Part shown: positions 54,627-63,055 of the stretch, piece by piece
Layout of the letters: the number at the start of each line of letters is the position of its first letter
Numbering within the stretch: position 1 is the first letter of the stretch
DNA from: Nitrospirillum sp034653275
GTDB lineage: Bacteria; Pseudomonadota; Alphaproteobacteria; Azospirillales; Azospirillaceae
DNA: 64,000 nt
Direction of reading: 5' to 3'
Assembly: GCF_034653275.1 (NCBI RefSeq)
Contig: NZ_JAYEES010000004.1
Coordinates: 310,001 to 374,000 of the forward strand
The notes under the pieces: model-generated
Seen by the model: only the letters and a program-made list of their open reading frames with translations
The model's database searches: none
What the model was told of the DNA's origin: nothing
Translations under genes and position numbers: made by a program

Positions 54627-55190
54627 ATGTCCCTCATCAATACCGAAGTGAAGCCCTTCAAGGCGACCGCTTACCACAACGGCAAGTTCGTGCCCGTGAC
54701 CGAAGCCGACCTGAAGGGCAAGTGGTCCGTGGTGGTGTTCTACCCGGCCGACTTCACCTTCGTGTGCCCGACCGAGCTGGGCGACCTGGCTGACAACTAC
54801 GCCGAGTTCCAGAAGCTGGGTGTGGAGATCTACGGCGTGTCGACCGACACCCACTTCACCCACAAGGCCTGGCACGACACCTCCGACACCATCGCCAAGG
54901 TGCAGTACCCGCTGGTCGGCGACCCGACCGCCACCCTGGCCCGCAACTTCGACGTCCTGATCGAGGAAGAGGGCCTGGCCCTGCGCGGCACCTTCGTGAT
55001 CAACCCCGAAGGCCAGATCAAGCTGTGCGAGATCCACGACAACGGCATCGGCCGTGACGCGTCGGAACTGCTGCGCAAGGTGAAGGCCGCCCAGTACGTG
55101 GCCAGCCACCCCGGCGAAGTGTGCCCGGCCAAGTGGACCGAGGGTGCCGAGACCCTGAAGCCGTCCCTGGACCTGGTCGGCAAGATCTGA
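54627..55190 (+). CDS. ahpC: Alkyl hydroperoxide reductase subunit C (peroxiredoxin)
   Basis: Typical 2-Cys peroxiredoxin of 187 residues that reduces hydrogen peroxide and organic peroxides. The peroxidatic Cys47 is in FYPADFTFVCPTELGD; the resolving Cys is in HPGEVCPAKWTEG. It is reduced by AhpF, encoded 304 bases downstream. AAGGA precedes the ATG. The codon use is strongly biased (nearly all preferred codons), as expected for an abundant protein. Confidence 0.97.
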   Translation: MSLINTEVKPFKATAYHNGKFVPVTEADLKGKWSVVVFYPADFTFVCPTELGDLADNYAEFQKLGVEIYGVSTDTHFTHKAWHDTSDTIAKVQYPLVGDPTATLARNFDVLIEEEGLALRGTFVINPEGQIKLCEIHDNGIGRDASELLRKVKAAQYVASHPGEVCPAKWTEGAETLKPSLDLVGKI

Positions 55191-55494
55191 TCCCCCGGGA
55201 TTTGATCTGCCCAGATTCTGGTTTGCATCCGTTGATGCCGGGACCGGGACGGTGACGTCCCGGCCCTGTCCGGGGGCCTCATCCGCCCCCGGACGCCCCG
55301 GGCCTGTTGCCTGGGGCCTTAACGCCGGGGCCCGCGACTCCGCGAGAGGCGCGCCCGCTTGAACAGCCCGCCTGTGACATTACGTTTCAAATCGCACCTG
55401 GCCGCCGCATCCCGGCGCCGGTGACCGCCCCCTCTTTGCCCGCCCTTTCCCCCAATCGCCCTTTCCCCCAATCTCCGCCAGAAAGCCCGCCCCG
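55191..55494. other. ahpC-ahpF spacer with two strong hairpins and a tandem repeat
   Basis: Two perfect stems follow ahpC: CCGGGACG/CGTCCCGG (55244-55263, GTGA loop) and GTCCGGGGGC/GCCCCCGGAC (55268-55294, 7-base loop). Neither has a T run, so they may stabilise the ahpC message or lower read-through into ahpF rather than terminate. A perfect tandem 16-bp repeat, CGCCCTTTCCCCCAAT, lies at 55441-55472, just upstream of ahpF and rich in pyrimidines. Confidence 0.7.
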
Positions 55495-57057
55495 ATGTTG
55501 GACGCCAATCTCAAGACCCAATTGAAGGCCTATCTGGAACGGGTGAAGCAGCCGATCGAGATTGTTGCTTACCCGGACGATAGCGCCACCTCCCGCCAGA
55601 TGATGGAGCTGCTGGCCGATATCGCCGAAGCCTCCCCCCTGGTGAACATCAACGAGAACGTGGACGGCGCCGGCCGCCGCCCGTCCTTCACCGTCAACCG
55701 CCCGGCCGGCGACATTGGCATCCGCTTCAGCGGCCTGCCCATGGGCCACGAGTTCACCTCGCTGGTGCTGGCGCTGCTGCAGGCCGGCGGCTATCCGCCC
55801 AAGGTCAGCGACGAGGTCATCGCGCAGATCAAGGCCATCGAGGGCGACTACCACTTCGAAACCTTCATCTCGCTGACCTGCCACAACTGCCCGGACGTGG
55901 TGCAGGCGCTGAACCTGATGGCGGTGCTGAACCCCCGCATCCGTCATGAGATGATCGACGGCGGCGTCTTCCAGGATGAGGTGACCAAGCGCCAGATCAT
56001 GGGCGTGCCGGCCATCTTCCTGAACGGCGAACCCTTCGGCCAGGGCCGCATGGACCTGGAGGAAATCCTGGCGAAGCTGGATACCAGCTCCGTCGCCCGC
56101 GAGGCCGCCAAGATCGACGCCAAGGATCCGTTCGACGTGCTGGTGGTGGGCGGTGGCCCCGCCGGCGCCGCGGCCGCCATCTACGCCGCCCGCAAGGGCA
56201 TCCGCACCGGCATCGTGGCGGAGCGCTTCGGCGGCCAGGTCATGGACACGCTGGGCATCGAGAACTTCATCTCCGTCACCGCGACGGAGGGGCCCAAGCT
56301 GGTCCGCAGCCTGGAAGAGCATGTCCGCACCTATGAGGTGGACATCATGAACCAACAGCGCGCCAAGGCCCTGGCCACGGTCGGCGGGCTGCACGAGGTG
56401 ACGCTGGAAAGCGGCGCCAAGCTGAAGGCCAAGGCCCTGATCCTGGCCACCGGCGCCCGCTGGCGCGAAATGAAGGTGCCGGGCGAGGAACAGTACAAGA
56501 CCAAGGGCGTGGCCTTCTGCCCGCACTGCGACGGCCCCCTGTTCAAGGGCAAGCGCGTGGCGGTGATCGGCGGCGGCAACTCCGGCGTCGAGGCGGCCAT
56601 CGACCTGGCCGGCATCGTCGCCCACGTCACCCTGCTGGAGTTCGACAGCCAGCTGCGCGCCGACGCCGTGCTGGTGACCAAGCTGAAGAGCCTGGCCAAC
56701 GTCACCATCCTGACCCAGGCCCAGACCACCGAGGTCACGGGCGACGGCAACAAGGTGAACGGCCTGGTCTACAAGGATCGCGCCTCGGGCGAGACGCATC
56801 GCCTGGCGTTGGAGGGCATCTTCGTGCAGATCGGCCTGCTGCCCAACACCGACTGGCTGCGCGGCAGTGTCGAGCTGACCCAGCGGGGCGAGGTGATCGT
56901 GGGCCACCATGGTGAGACGTCCGTTCCCGGCATCTTCGCCGCCGGCGACGTCACCACCGTGCCCTACAAGCAGATCATCATCGCCATGGGCGAAGGGGCC
57001 AAGGCGTCGCTGGGCGCCTTCGACCACCTGATCCGCAGTTCCGTCCAGGCCGCCTGA
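55495..57057 (+). CDS. ahpF: Alkyl hydroperoxide reductase subunit F
   Basis: NADH-dependent flavoprotein that recharges AhpC, 520 residues. The N-terminal double thioredoxin-like domain has the redox pair in SLTCHNCPDVVQ. The FAD domain starts VVGGGPAGAAAAIYAARKG, the second redox pair is in FCPHCDGPLFKGK, the NADH-binding loop is VAVIGGGNSGVEAAIDLAG, and a FAD block IFAAGDVTTVPYKQ closes it. No strong ribosome site is seen before the ATG; the leader is a C/T-rich repeat, so translation may be limited relative to ahpC. Confidence 0.96.
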   Translation: MLDANLKTQLKAYLERVKQPIEIVAYPDDSATSRQMMELLADIAEASPLVNINENVDGAGRRPSFTVNRPAGDIGIRFSGLPMGHEFTSLVLALLQAGGYPPKVSDEVIAQIKAIEGDYHFETFISLTCHNCPDVVQALNLMAVLNPRIRHEMIDGGVFQDEVTKRQIMGVPAIFLNGEPFGQGRMDLEEILAKLDTSSVAREAAKIDAKDPFDVLVVGGGPAGAAAAIYAARKGIRTGIVAERFGGQVMDTLGIENFISVTATEGPKLVRSLEEHVRTYEVDIMNQQRAKALATVGGLHEVTLESGAKLKAKALILATGARWREMKVPGEEQYKTKGVAFCPHCDGPLFKGKRVAVIGGGNSGVEAAIDLAGIVAHVTLLEFDSQLRADAVLVTKLKSLANVTILTQAQTTEVTGDGNKVNGLVYKDRASGETHRLALEGIFVQIGLLPNTDWLRGSVELTQRGEVIVGHHGETSVPGIFAAGDVTTVPYKQIIIAMGEGAKASLGAFDHLIRSSVQAA

Positions 57058-57079
57058 GTCGCGACAGTATAAAGTACAG

Positions 57080-57135
57080 CGCCCACCTGTGGTGGCGTCG
57101 GCCGACGCCGGCACCCCCTCCCAGGTGGGCGTTTT
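57080..57135 (+). terminator. Branched intrinsic terminator after ahpF
   Basis: A perfect 10-bp outer stem (CGCCCACCTG 57080-57089, CAGGTGGGCG 57122-57131) followed by TTTT. Inside it lies the perfect palindrome GCGTCGGCCGACGC. It separates ahpF from the convergent ATPase gene. Confidence 0.88.
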
Positions 57136-57143
57136 CATTGGGG

Positions 57144-58343
57144 TCAGTTGTCTGATAGGGCGGCTTTCAGGTCTGGCATCACGCGCCGCATGTAGTCATC
57201 GAACAACGGGACGGTGAAGGCGGTATCCCCATGGGATGGGGAATAGATCATGCCTTTGCGGATTAACGCGCTGCGCGTCGGCGCTACGGAGGTGACCTTG
57301 ACACCCAGCTTTTCCGCTATGTCGCCTGACCGATGTTTACCATGCCCGAAATCGGCCAGCGCCCGCATGTAGCGCCGCTCAGCTGGCGTGCAACGATCAA
57401 AACGAACTTTGAAGAAGCTTTGATCCAGTTCAGCAATGGCCAGGTCCTTAGCCTTGCGCGCATCAGACTCGGTGATCGTATCGCCGTGGGCGACGTTCCA
57501 GGCTTCATAGGCCCATTGCTGCAGAAAGTACGGATACCGTTCGGTATCTTTTAGGATGATCTCTATTGCCGCAGAAGTGAAGACTGCCCCCTCATCATGA
57601 GCTGGTTTTTGGATAGCCAGGGCGGCTTCATCCGCAGCCAGCGCCCCTATTTCTGGAAAGCGGAACAGACGCTCCGCATAGGACTTGGAGTTTCCAGCCA
57701 GCGCGACGATTTGGGGCAAGCCGGCACCCACCAGCAAGATTGGCAATTGCCGTTGAGTGGTGCGGTGCATGGACATGATCAAGGCGCTGAATTCACGCGG
57801 ATCCAGGTACTGCATCTCATCCATGAAAAGGACTACAGGACAATTCGCAGCCTTGGCCGCTTCACCAATCGCGGCGATAAGGTCAGGAAGATCGGCTTCG
57901 ATATTTCCACTATCGGCAAGCCCGGGCTCGGGGCCAATCGTTAGGCCGAAATCGATGTCGCTTATGCTAACTTTAAGACCGTTCAGGAAACCTTTCAGTC
58001 CATGCAGACCCCGCCTCGCTTTCTCAATGGCGCCCTCAACCAGGCTCAGAGAATAAAGGATGGAGCGTAAACTGGGGGCCAATAATTCAGGTAATGACTT
58101 TCCCTCATGAGCTTCAATGAAGGCTGTCTTGAATTTGAGGTTTTCAGCTTCTTCGTTGAGCTTGTTGAGGAGTACCGTTTTGCCGACGCCCCGTAGTCCA
58201 ACCAGAATCACGCTCTGAGCAGGCCGACCGGAAGCCGTGCGCTGTAAGGCGACCAAGCCGCTTGAAATGACATCCGCACGACCGGCGAGTTCCGGCGGCG
58301 GCGTGCCAGCGCCTGGGGCATAGGGATTCCGCACGAGGTCCAT
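57144..58343 (-). CDS. ORC1/Cdc6-like AAA+ ATPase with C-terminal winged helix
   Basis: A 399-residue P-loop ATPase. Walker A is VGLRGVGKTVLLN (about residue 50), Walker B is VVLFMDEMQYLD, and a sensor-like strand ILLVGAGLPQ follows. The last ~85 residues (YMRALADFGHGKHRSGDIAEKLGVKV) look like a winged helix-turn-helix. The layout is that of archaeal Orc1/Cdc6 and bacterial relatives of unknown role. I chose the ATG at 58343 (MDLVRNPYAPGAGTPPPELAGR), the usual family start, over a GTG at 58379 that falls within an operator-like repeat. Base use is less GC-rich than the neighbours, which suggests transfer. No partner gene is present. Confidence 0.8.
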   Translation of the reverse strand: MDLVRNPYAPGAGTPPPELAGRADVISSGLVALQRTASGRPAQSVILVGLRGVGKTVLLNKLNEEAENLKFKTAFIEAHEGKSLPELLAPSLRSILYSLSLVEGAIEKARRGLHGLKGFLNGLKVSISDIDFGLTIGPEPGLADSGNIEADLPDLIAAIGEAAKAANCPVVLFMDEMQYLDPREFSALIMSMHRTTQRQLPILLVGAGLPQIVALAGNSKSYAERLFRFPEIGALAADEAALAIQKPAHDEGAVFTSAAIEIILKDTERYPYFLQQWAYEAWNVAHGDTITESDARKAKDLAIAELDQSFFKVRFDRCTPAERRYMRALADFGHGKHRSGDIAEKLGVKVTSVAPTRSALIRKGMIYSPSHGDTAFTVPLFDDYMRRVMPDLKAALSDN

Positions 58344-58360
58344 TCTGAGCGACCTTAGCC

Positions 58361-58456
58361 ATTTATAGCGAGATTCCACTATAACTCCCTAAGGGCGCAT
58401 TTCAAGGGAGTTTAGGTATTTATAGTGAGATTCTTCTATAAAGGCCTAAACTCCCT
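58361..58456. promoter_or_regulatory. Nested palindromic repeats upstream of the AAA+ ATPase gene
   Basis: Two near-identical 22-mers (58363-58384 and 58420-58441, three differences) each begin TTATAG, share GAGATTC and end CTATAA, so each is itself an inverted repeat. The second is enclosed in a perfect 12-bp inverted repeat, AGGGAGTTTAGG (58405-58416) and CCTAAACTCCCT (58445-58456). The first is followed by AACTCCCT (58383-58390), which can also pair with AGGGAGTT at 58405-58412. The first copy begins 20 bases upstream of the ATPase start. The set looks like operators for autoregulation or a replication-origin-like site for the adjacent Orc1-like protein. Confidence 0.75.
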
Positions 58457-58560
58457 ATGGTTCGGTTCAAGGACCGCGTCGGGGCATCAGAATAGATGAC
58501 TCGCCCTTTGCCTCCTTCGTAAACTGGCGCCCTGACCCCTGTCCCGGACCTTTCGCCCCC

Positions 58561-61500
58561 ATGTCCCATCCCGGCTTCATCCACCTGCGCACCCACTCCG
58601 CCTATTCGCTGTCCGAGGGGGCGATCAAGGTGAAGGAGCTGGTGAAGCTGTGCACCAAGAACGCCATGCCGGCGGTGGCGGTGACGGACACCGGCAACCT
58701 GTTCGGCAGCCTGGAATTCGCCATGGCGGCGTCGGACGCGGGCGTGCAGCCCATCGTCGGCTGCCAGATGTGGATCGGCCGCTGGGGCCCCGCCGCCACC
58801 ACGCGCGGGCCGCAGCGCCCCGGCACCTTCGGCGCCGACCAGCTGGTGCTGCTGGCCCAGAACGCCACGGGCTACGCCAACCTGATGGAGCTGATCAGCA
58901 AGGCGTACATGGAGACGGAGCCGGGGTTGGAGCCCCAGGTGTCCATGGCGGCGCTGGACGGCCACAGCGACGGGCTGATCGCGCTCACCGGCGGCATCCA
59001 CGGCGGGGTGGGGCGCCTGTTGCTGGAGGGCCAGGCGCCGGCCGCGACCGAGTTGCTGCTGGAACTGAAGCGCCTGTTCCCCGGGCGGCTCTATGTCGAG
59101 CTGATGCGGCATGACAAGGATACGGCCATCGGCCGGGCGGAGCAGCGCATCGAGGGCGCGCTGGTCGACCTGGCCTATGCCCACGACCTGCCGCTGGTCG
59201 CCACCAACGACTGCTACTTCGCCACCGCCGACATGTACGAGGCGCACGACGCCCTGCTGTGCATCGCCGACGGCGCCTTCATCATGCAGGACGACCGCCG
59301 CCGCCTGACGCCCGACCACTACTTCAAGAGTGCCCAGGAGATGCGGGCGCTGTTCGCCGATCTGCCGGAGGCGGTGGACAACACGGTGGTGGTGGCCCAG
59401 CGCTGCGCCTACATGCCGCGCAAGATCAACCCCATCCTGCCCAACTTCCCCACCGAGGAAGGCCGGACGGAGGCGGAGGAGCTGCGCGCCCAGGCCCACG
59501 ACGGCCTGACCTTCCGCCTGAACCGCTATGTCTTCACGGCGGAGATGGGGGATGATGAGAAGGCGGACACGGAGAAGCGCTACCGCGAGCGTTTGGATTA
59601 CGAGCTTTCCGTCATCGAGCGGATGAAGTTCCCCGGCTACTTCCTGATCGTGTCGGACTTCATCAAGTGGGCCAAGGACAACGGCATCCCCGTGGGGCCG
59701 GGCCGTGGCTCGGGCGCCGGCTCGCTGGTCGCGTGGTCGCTGCTCATCACCGACTTGGACCCCATCCGCTTTGGCCTGCTGTTCGAGCGTTTCCTGAACC
59801 CCGAACGCGTGTCCATGCCCGACTTCGACGTGGACTTCTGCCAGGACCGCCGTGACGAGGTCATCCGCTACGTCCAGGCCAAGTACGGCCACGACCGCGT
59901 GGCCCAGATCATCACCTTCGGTAAGCTGCAGGCCCGCGCCGTGCTGCGTGATGTCGGGCGCGTGCTGCAGATGCCCTATGGCCAGGTGGACCGCATCTGC
60001 AAGATGGTGCCCAACAACCCGGCCAACCCTGTCACCCTGCAAGAGGCGCTGGATGGCGAGCCGCTGTTGCAGGAGATGCGCCGCCAGGATGAGACGGTGG
60101 ACCGCCTGATCGGCGTGGCGCTGAAGCTGGAAGGCCTGTACCGCCACGCCTCCACCCACGCCGCCGGCGTGGTGATCGGCGACCGCCCGCTGGACCAGCT
60201 GGTGCCACTGTACCGCGATCCCCGGTCGGACATGCCGGTCACCCAGTTCAACATGAAGTATGTGGAACTGGCCGGCCTGGTGAAGTTCGACTTCCTGGGC
60301 CTGAAGACCCTGACCGTGCTGCAGAAGGCGGTGGAGTTGATCCGGCCGCTCAATCCCGACCTGGACCTGCTGAACCTCGACCTCTACGACGAGAAGACCT
60401 ACAGGCTGCTGGGCCGGGCCGAGGCCTCGGGCGTGTTCCAGCTGGAAAGCTCGGGCATGCGCGACGTGCTGCGCCGCATGAAGCCCAACCGCATCGAGGA
60501 CATCATCGCGCTCGTGTCGCTGTACCGGCCGGGCCCGATGGACAACATCCCCAAGTACATCAAGGTCAAGGACGGGCAGGAAGAGCCCGACTACATGCAT
60601 CCCTCGCTGGAGCCCATCCTGAAGGAGACCTTCGGGATCATGGTGTACCAGGAACAGGTGATGCAGATCGCCCAGGTGCTGGCCGGGTACAGCCTGGGCG
60701 GCGCCGACCTGCTGCGCCGCGCCATGGGCAAGAAAATTAAAGAGGAGATGGAGAAGGAACGCTCCAAATTCATCGAGGGCGCCACGGCGCGCGGGGTGGA
60801 CGCGGACCAGGCGGGCCTGATCTTCGACCAGGTGAACAAGTTCGCGGGCTATGGCTTCAACAAGTCGCACGCCGCCGCCTACGCCCTGGTCGCCTACCAG
60901 ACGGCCTACCTCAAGGCCAATTACCCGGTGGAGTTCATGGCCGCGTCAATGACGCTGGATTTGGGCAACACCGACAAGCTGAACCAGTTCCGCCAGGAAC
61001 TGGATCGGCTGAAGATCAAGCTGCTGCCGCCGGACATCAACCGGTCGGGCGACATCTTCCGGGTGGAGAACCTGCCCAGCGGTGAGCGCGCCGTGCGCTA
61101 CGCCCTGGCGGCGGTGAAGGGCGTGGGCGGACCGGCCATGGCGGCGGTGGTGGCGGAGCGCGATGCCAACGGCCCTTATCGCGACCTGTTCGACTTCGCC
61201 CGCCGCCTGGACAACAAGGTCATCAACAAGCGCCAGCTGGAGAATTTGGCCGCCGCCGGCGCCTTCGACAGCCTGGTGCCCAACCGCCACCAGGTTCATT
61301 CCGCCATCGAAATAATGCTGCGCTACGCCCAGGCCGAGGCGGCGGAGCGCGAGAGCGGCATGAACAGCCTGTTCGGCGCCTCCGCCCCGCTGAAGGCGCC
61401 GGAGCTGCCGCGCGTGGTGGATTGGGAGCCGCTGGAAAAGCTGCGGCACGAGTTCGAGGCCATCGGCTTCTACCTGTCGGCCCATCCGCTGGACGCCTTC

Positions 61501-62055
61501 GCGGCCCCCTTGGCCAAGCTGAAGGTGGTGCGCTTCGCCGATCTGCCGGGCATCGTGGCGCGCGGCGGCGGGTCCACCCGCTTCCGCATGGCCGGCATCG
61601 TCGTGGCCCGGCAGGAGCGCACGGCCAAGAGTGGCAACCGCTTCGCCTTCATCGGCATGTCGGATGCCTCTGGCGTCTATGAGGTGACGCTGTTCTCCGA
61701 GGCGCTGGCACCGGCGCGCGAGCATCTGGAGCCGGGCAAGGCCGTGCTGATGACGGTGGACGTGCAGCAGAACGGGGAGGAGCTGCGCCTGACCGGCAGC
61801 GGCGTGCAGCTGCTGGAGGATGAGGTCGCCAAGGTGGCGTCCGGTCTGCGGGTGACGCTGAAGGACCAGGCGCCGGTGGAGGGCCTGCAGACGGTGCTGA
61901 AGCGCCTGCCCTCCGGCCGGGGCAAAATCCACCTGATGGTGGAGGTCGACCGGCTGGAGGTGGAACTGGTGCTGCCCCAGGCCTACCAGATCAGCAGCGC
62001 CAGCCGGTCCGCCCTGCGCTCCATCCCCGGCGTCATCGACGTCCAGGACATCTGA
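58561..62055 (+). CDS. dnaE: DNA polymerase III subunit alpha
   Basis: Catalytic subunit of the replicative polymerase, 1164 residues. The N-terminal PHP domain begins FIHLRTHSAYSLSEGAIKV with the HxxxH histidines. The polymerase core has PVGPGRGSGAGSLVAWSL and the catalytic acidic triad in MPDFDVDFCQDRRDEVIRYV. Next come the fingers (YRPGPMDNIPKYIKVKDG), tandem helix-hairpin-helix, and an OB domain (RFRMAGIVVARQERTAKSGN). Length matches DnaE1. In many alphaproteobacteria it lies next to lolD; here they are ~55 kb apart. Confidence 0.97.
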   Translation: MSHPGFIHLRTHSAYSLSEGAIKVKELVKLCTKNAMPAVAVTDTGNLFGSLEFAMAASDAGVQPIVGCQMWIGRWGPAATTRGPQRPGTFGADQLVLLAQNATGYANLMELISKAYMETEPGLEPQVSMAALDGHSDGLIALTGGIHGGVGRLLLEGQAPAATELLLELKRLFPGRLYVELMRHDKDTAIGRAEQRIEGALVDLAYAHDLPLVATNDCYFATADMYEAHDALLCIADGAFIMQDDRRRLTPDHYFKSAQEMRALFADLPEAVDNTVVVAQRCAYMPRKINPILPNFPTEEGRTEAEELRAQAHDGLTFRLNRYVFTAEMGDDEKADTEKRYRERLDYELSVIERMKFPGYFLIVSDFIKWAKDNGIPVGPGRGSGAGSLVAWSLLITDLDPIRFGLLFERFLNPERVSMPDFDVDFCQDRRDEVIRYVQAKYGHDRVAQIITFGKLQARAVLRDVGRVLQMPYGQVDRICKMVPNNPANPVTLQEALDGEPLLQEMRRQDETVDRLIGVALKLEGLYRHASTHAAGVVIGDRPLDQLVPLYRDPRSDMPVTQFNMKYVELAGLVKFDFLGLKTLTVLQKAVELIRPLNPDLDLLNLDLYDEKTYRLLGRAEASGVFQLESSGMRDVLRRMKPNRIEDIIALVSLYRPGPMDNIPKYIKVKDGQEEPDYMHPSLEPILKETFGIMVYQEQVMQIAQVLAGYSLGGADLLRRAMGKKIKEEMEKERSKFIEGATARGVDADQAGLIFDQVNKFAGYGFNKSHAAAYALVAYQTAYLKANYPVEFMAASMTLDLGNTDKLNQFRQELDRLKIKLLPPDINRSGDIFRVENLPSGERAVRYALAAVKGVGGPAMAAVVAERDANGPYRDLFDFARRLDNKVINKRQLENLAAAGAFDSLVPNRHQVHSAIEIMLRYAQAEAAERESGMNSLFGASAPLKAPELPRVVDWEPLEKLRHEFEAIGFYLSAHPLDAFAAPLAKLKVVRFADLPGIVARGGGSTRFRMAGIVVARQERTAKSGNRFAFIGMSDASGVYEVTLFSEALAPAREHLEPGKAVLMTVDVQQNGEELRLTGSGVQLLEDEVAKVASGLRVTLKDQAPVEGLQTVLKRLPSGRGKIHLMVEVDRLEVELVLPQAYQISSASRSALRSIPGVIDVQDI

Positions 62056-62069
62056 TTTCCCCAAATGAA

Positions 62070-62100
62070 AAGGGCGGCCCCCGTTATCGGGGCCGCCCCT
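62070..62100. terminator. Bidirectional terminator between dnaE and the exported-protein gene
   Basis: GGGCGGCCCC (62072-62081) pairs with GGGGCCGCCC (62089-62098), with AAAA on the left and CTT on the right. The A run serves as a T run for transcripts from the minus strand. It lies between the two convergent stops. Confidence 0.75.
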
Positions 62101-62113
62101 TCAGGTCCGGCGC

Positions 62114-62695
62114 TTAGTTCATGGCGCCCTGCATGGCGCCGGCCTCACGCTGGCTGTCGGTCACGCCGGGCAGGGCGCACATGGTGCTGACCTCGACCCA
62201 GCCGCCCTGGCCCTTGTCGCTGACCGGGGCGTCGCCCTCGCCGGCGCGTAGGGCCGACTTGATCACCCACTGGCCGCCCTGGTTCTCGACCCAGGTGTCG
62301 ATGCCTTCCACCCGGCCCTTGCCCTGCGGCATGCCGAACACCACCGGGGCGGTCCACACGCGCGGCTCCGTGCCTTCCAGGCAGGTGGGCTTGGGCACGG
62401 TGTCGCCCGGCTTCATGGCGGTGTTCACCTTGCCGGTGCCGGTGGAGATCATGCCCTTGGGCCGCACGATGTAGGTGTGGCTTTCGGTGCTGTAGGACTG
62501 GCTGGAGGTCGTGGTGGTGGTCGCCGGGCCGATCATGCCCTCGTCACCCATGGGGGCGGGCGGCGGCGAATTGGCCTCCGGCGGGGAAATCGTGTCGTTC
62601 GGGGTGTCGCCCGGGTTCATGGCGGTCTGGGCCAGGGCCGTGCCGCCGATCAGACCGGTGGCCAACAGCGTGGCCGCAAGCAAATGCATCCGCAT
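62114..62695 (-). CDS. Hypothetical exported protein
   Basis: 193 residues with signal peptide MRMHLLAATLLATGLIGGTA, cleaved near LAQ. The mature part is Pro/Asn/Thr-rich (about 25-70, including TTTTTSSQSYSTESH), then a more ordered region with VVFGMPQGKGRVEGIDTWVE and VEVSTMCALPGV. The phrase MNPGDTPNDT near the start recurs as MKPGDTVPKPT. Two Cys could form a disulfide. I do not recognise the family. The ATG at 62695 sits 6 bases after AAGGAG; the ATG at 62701 has no spacing from it. Confidence 0.75.
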   Translation of the reverse strand: MRMHLLAATLLATGLIGGTALAQTAMNPGDTPNDTISPPEANSPPPAPMGDEGMIGPATTTTTSSQSYSTESHTYIVRPKGMISTGTGKVNTAMKPGDTVPKPTCLEGTEPRVWTAPVVFGMPQGKGRVEGIDTWVENQGGQWVIKSALRAGEGDAPVSDKGQGGWVEVSTMCALPGVTDSQREAGAMQGAMN

Positions 62696-63055
62696 GTCCA
62701 TCTCCTTCGTCTTCGATCAGCCGGACCCGCATGGGGCGCGCCGCGTGTGCCTAAACCCCAAAGACCAGGGGAAGGTTCCCGCAATGCCCAGGGCGGCGGG
62801 AGGGCGGCGCCATCAACCGGGATCAGGGTCCGGTCTCGGTGAAACTTAGTGGTTCGCTACGCGGGCGGGGATAATACTCAAGTGTGCCCTGCGGTTACTT
62901 GTGCCGCCGGATTGTGTCCGTGATTGGGCCGAATCTGGATGGTGATGGGGCTTGTTTGTTACAAGCGGCGGGGCGGGTGGCGGCCACCGGCGAAAACCTC
63001 TGGGGCGCCGGCCGGGCCTCATGCCAGGATGGTCCGGATAAGAGGGGAGGATGAA
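62696..63055. other. Divergent intergenic region
   Basis: 360 bases hold the promoters of the exported-protein gene and the CoA-transferase gene. Visible are an AT-rich gataatact patch (62869-62877) and a small inverted repeat CTTGT-TTGTT-ACAAG (62951-62965). No gene is seen. Confidence 0.5.

Noticed and set aside
57144..58343. Replication initiator of an integrated plasmid
   Set aside because: No partition, mobilisation or integrase gene, and no attachment-site repeats, are seen around it; kept only as one possible reading.
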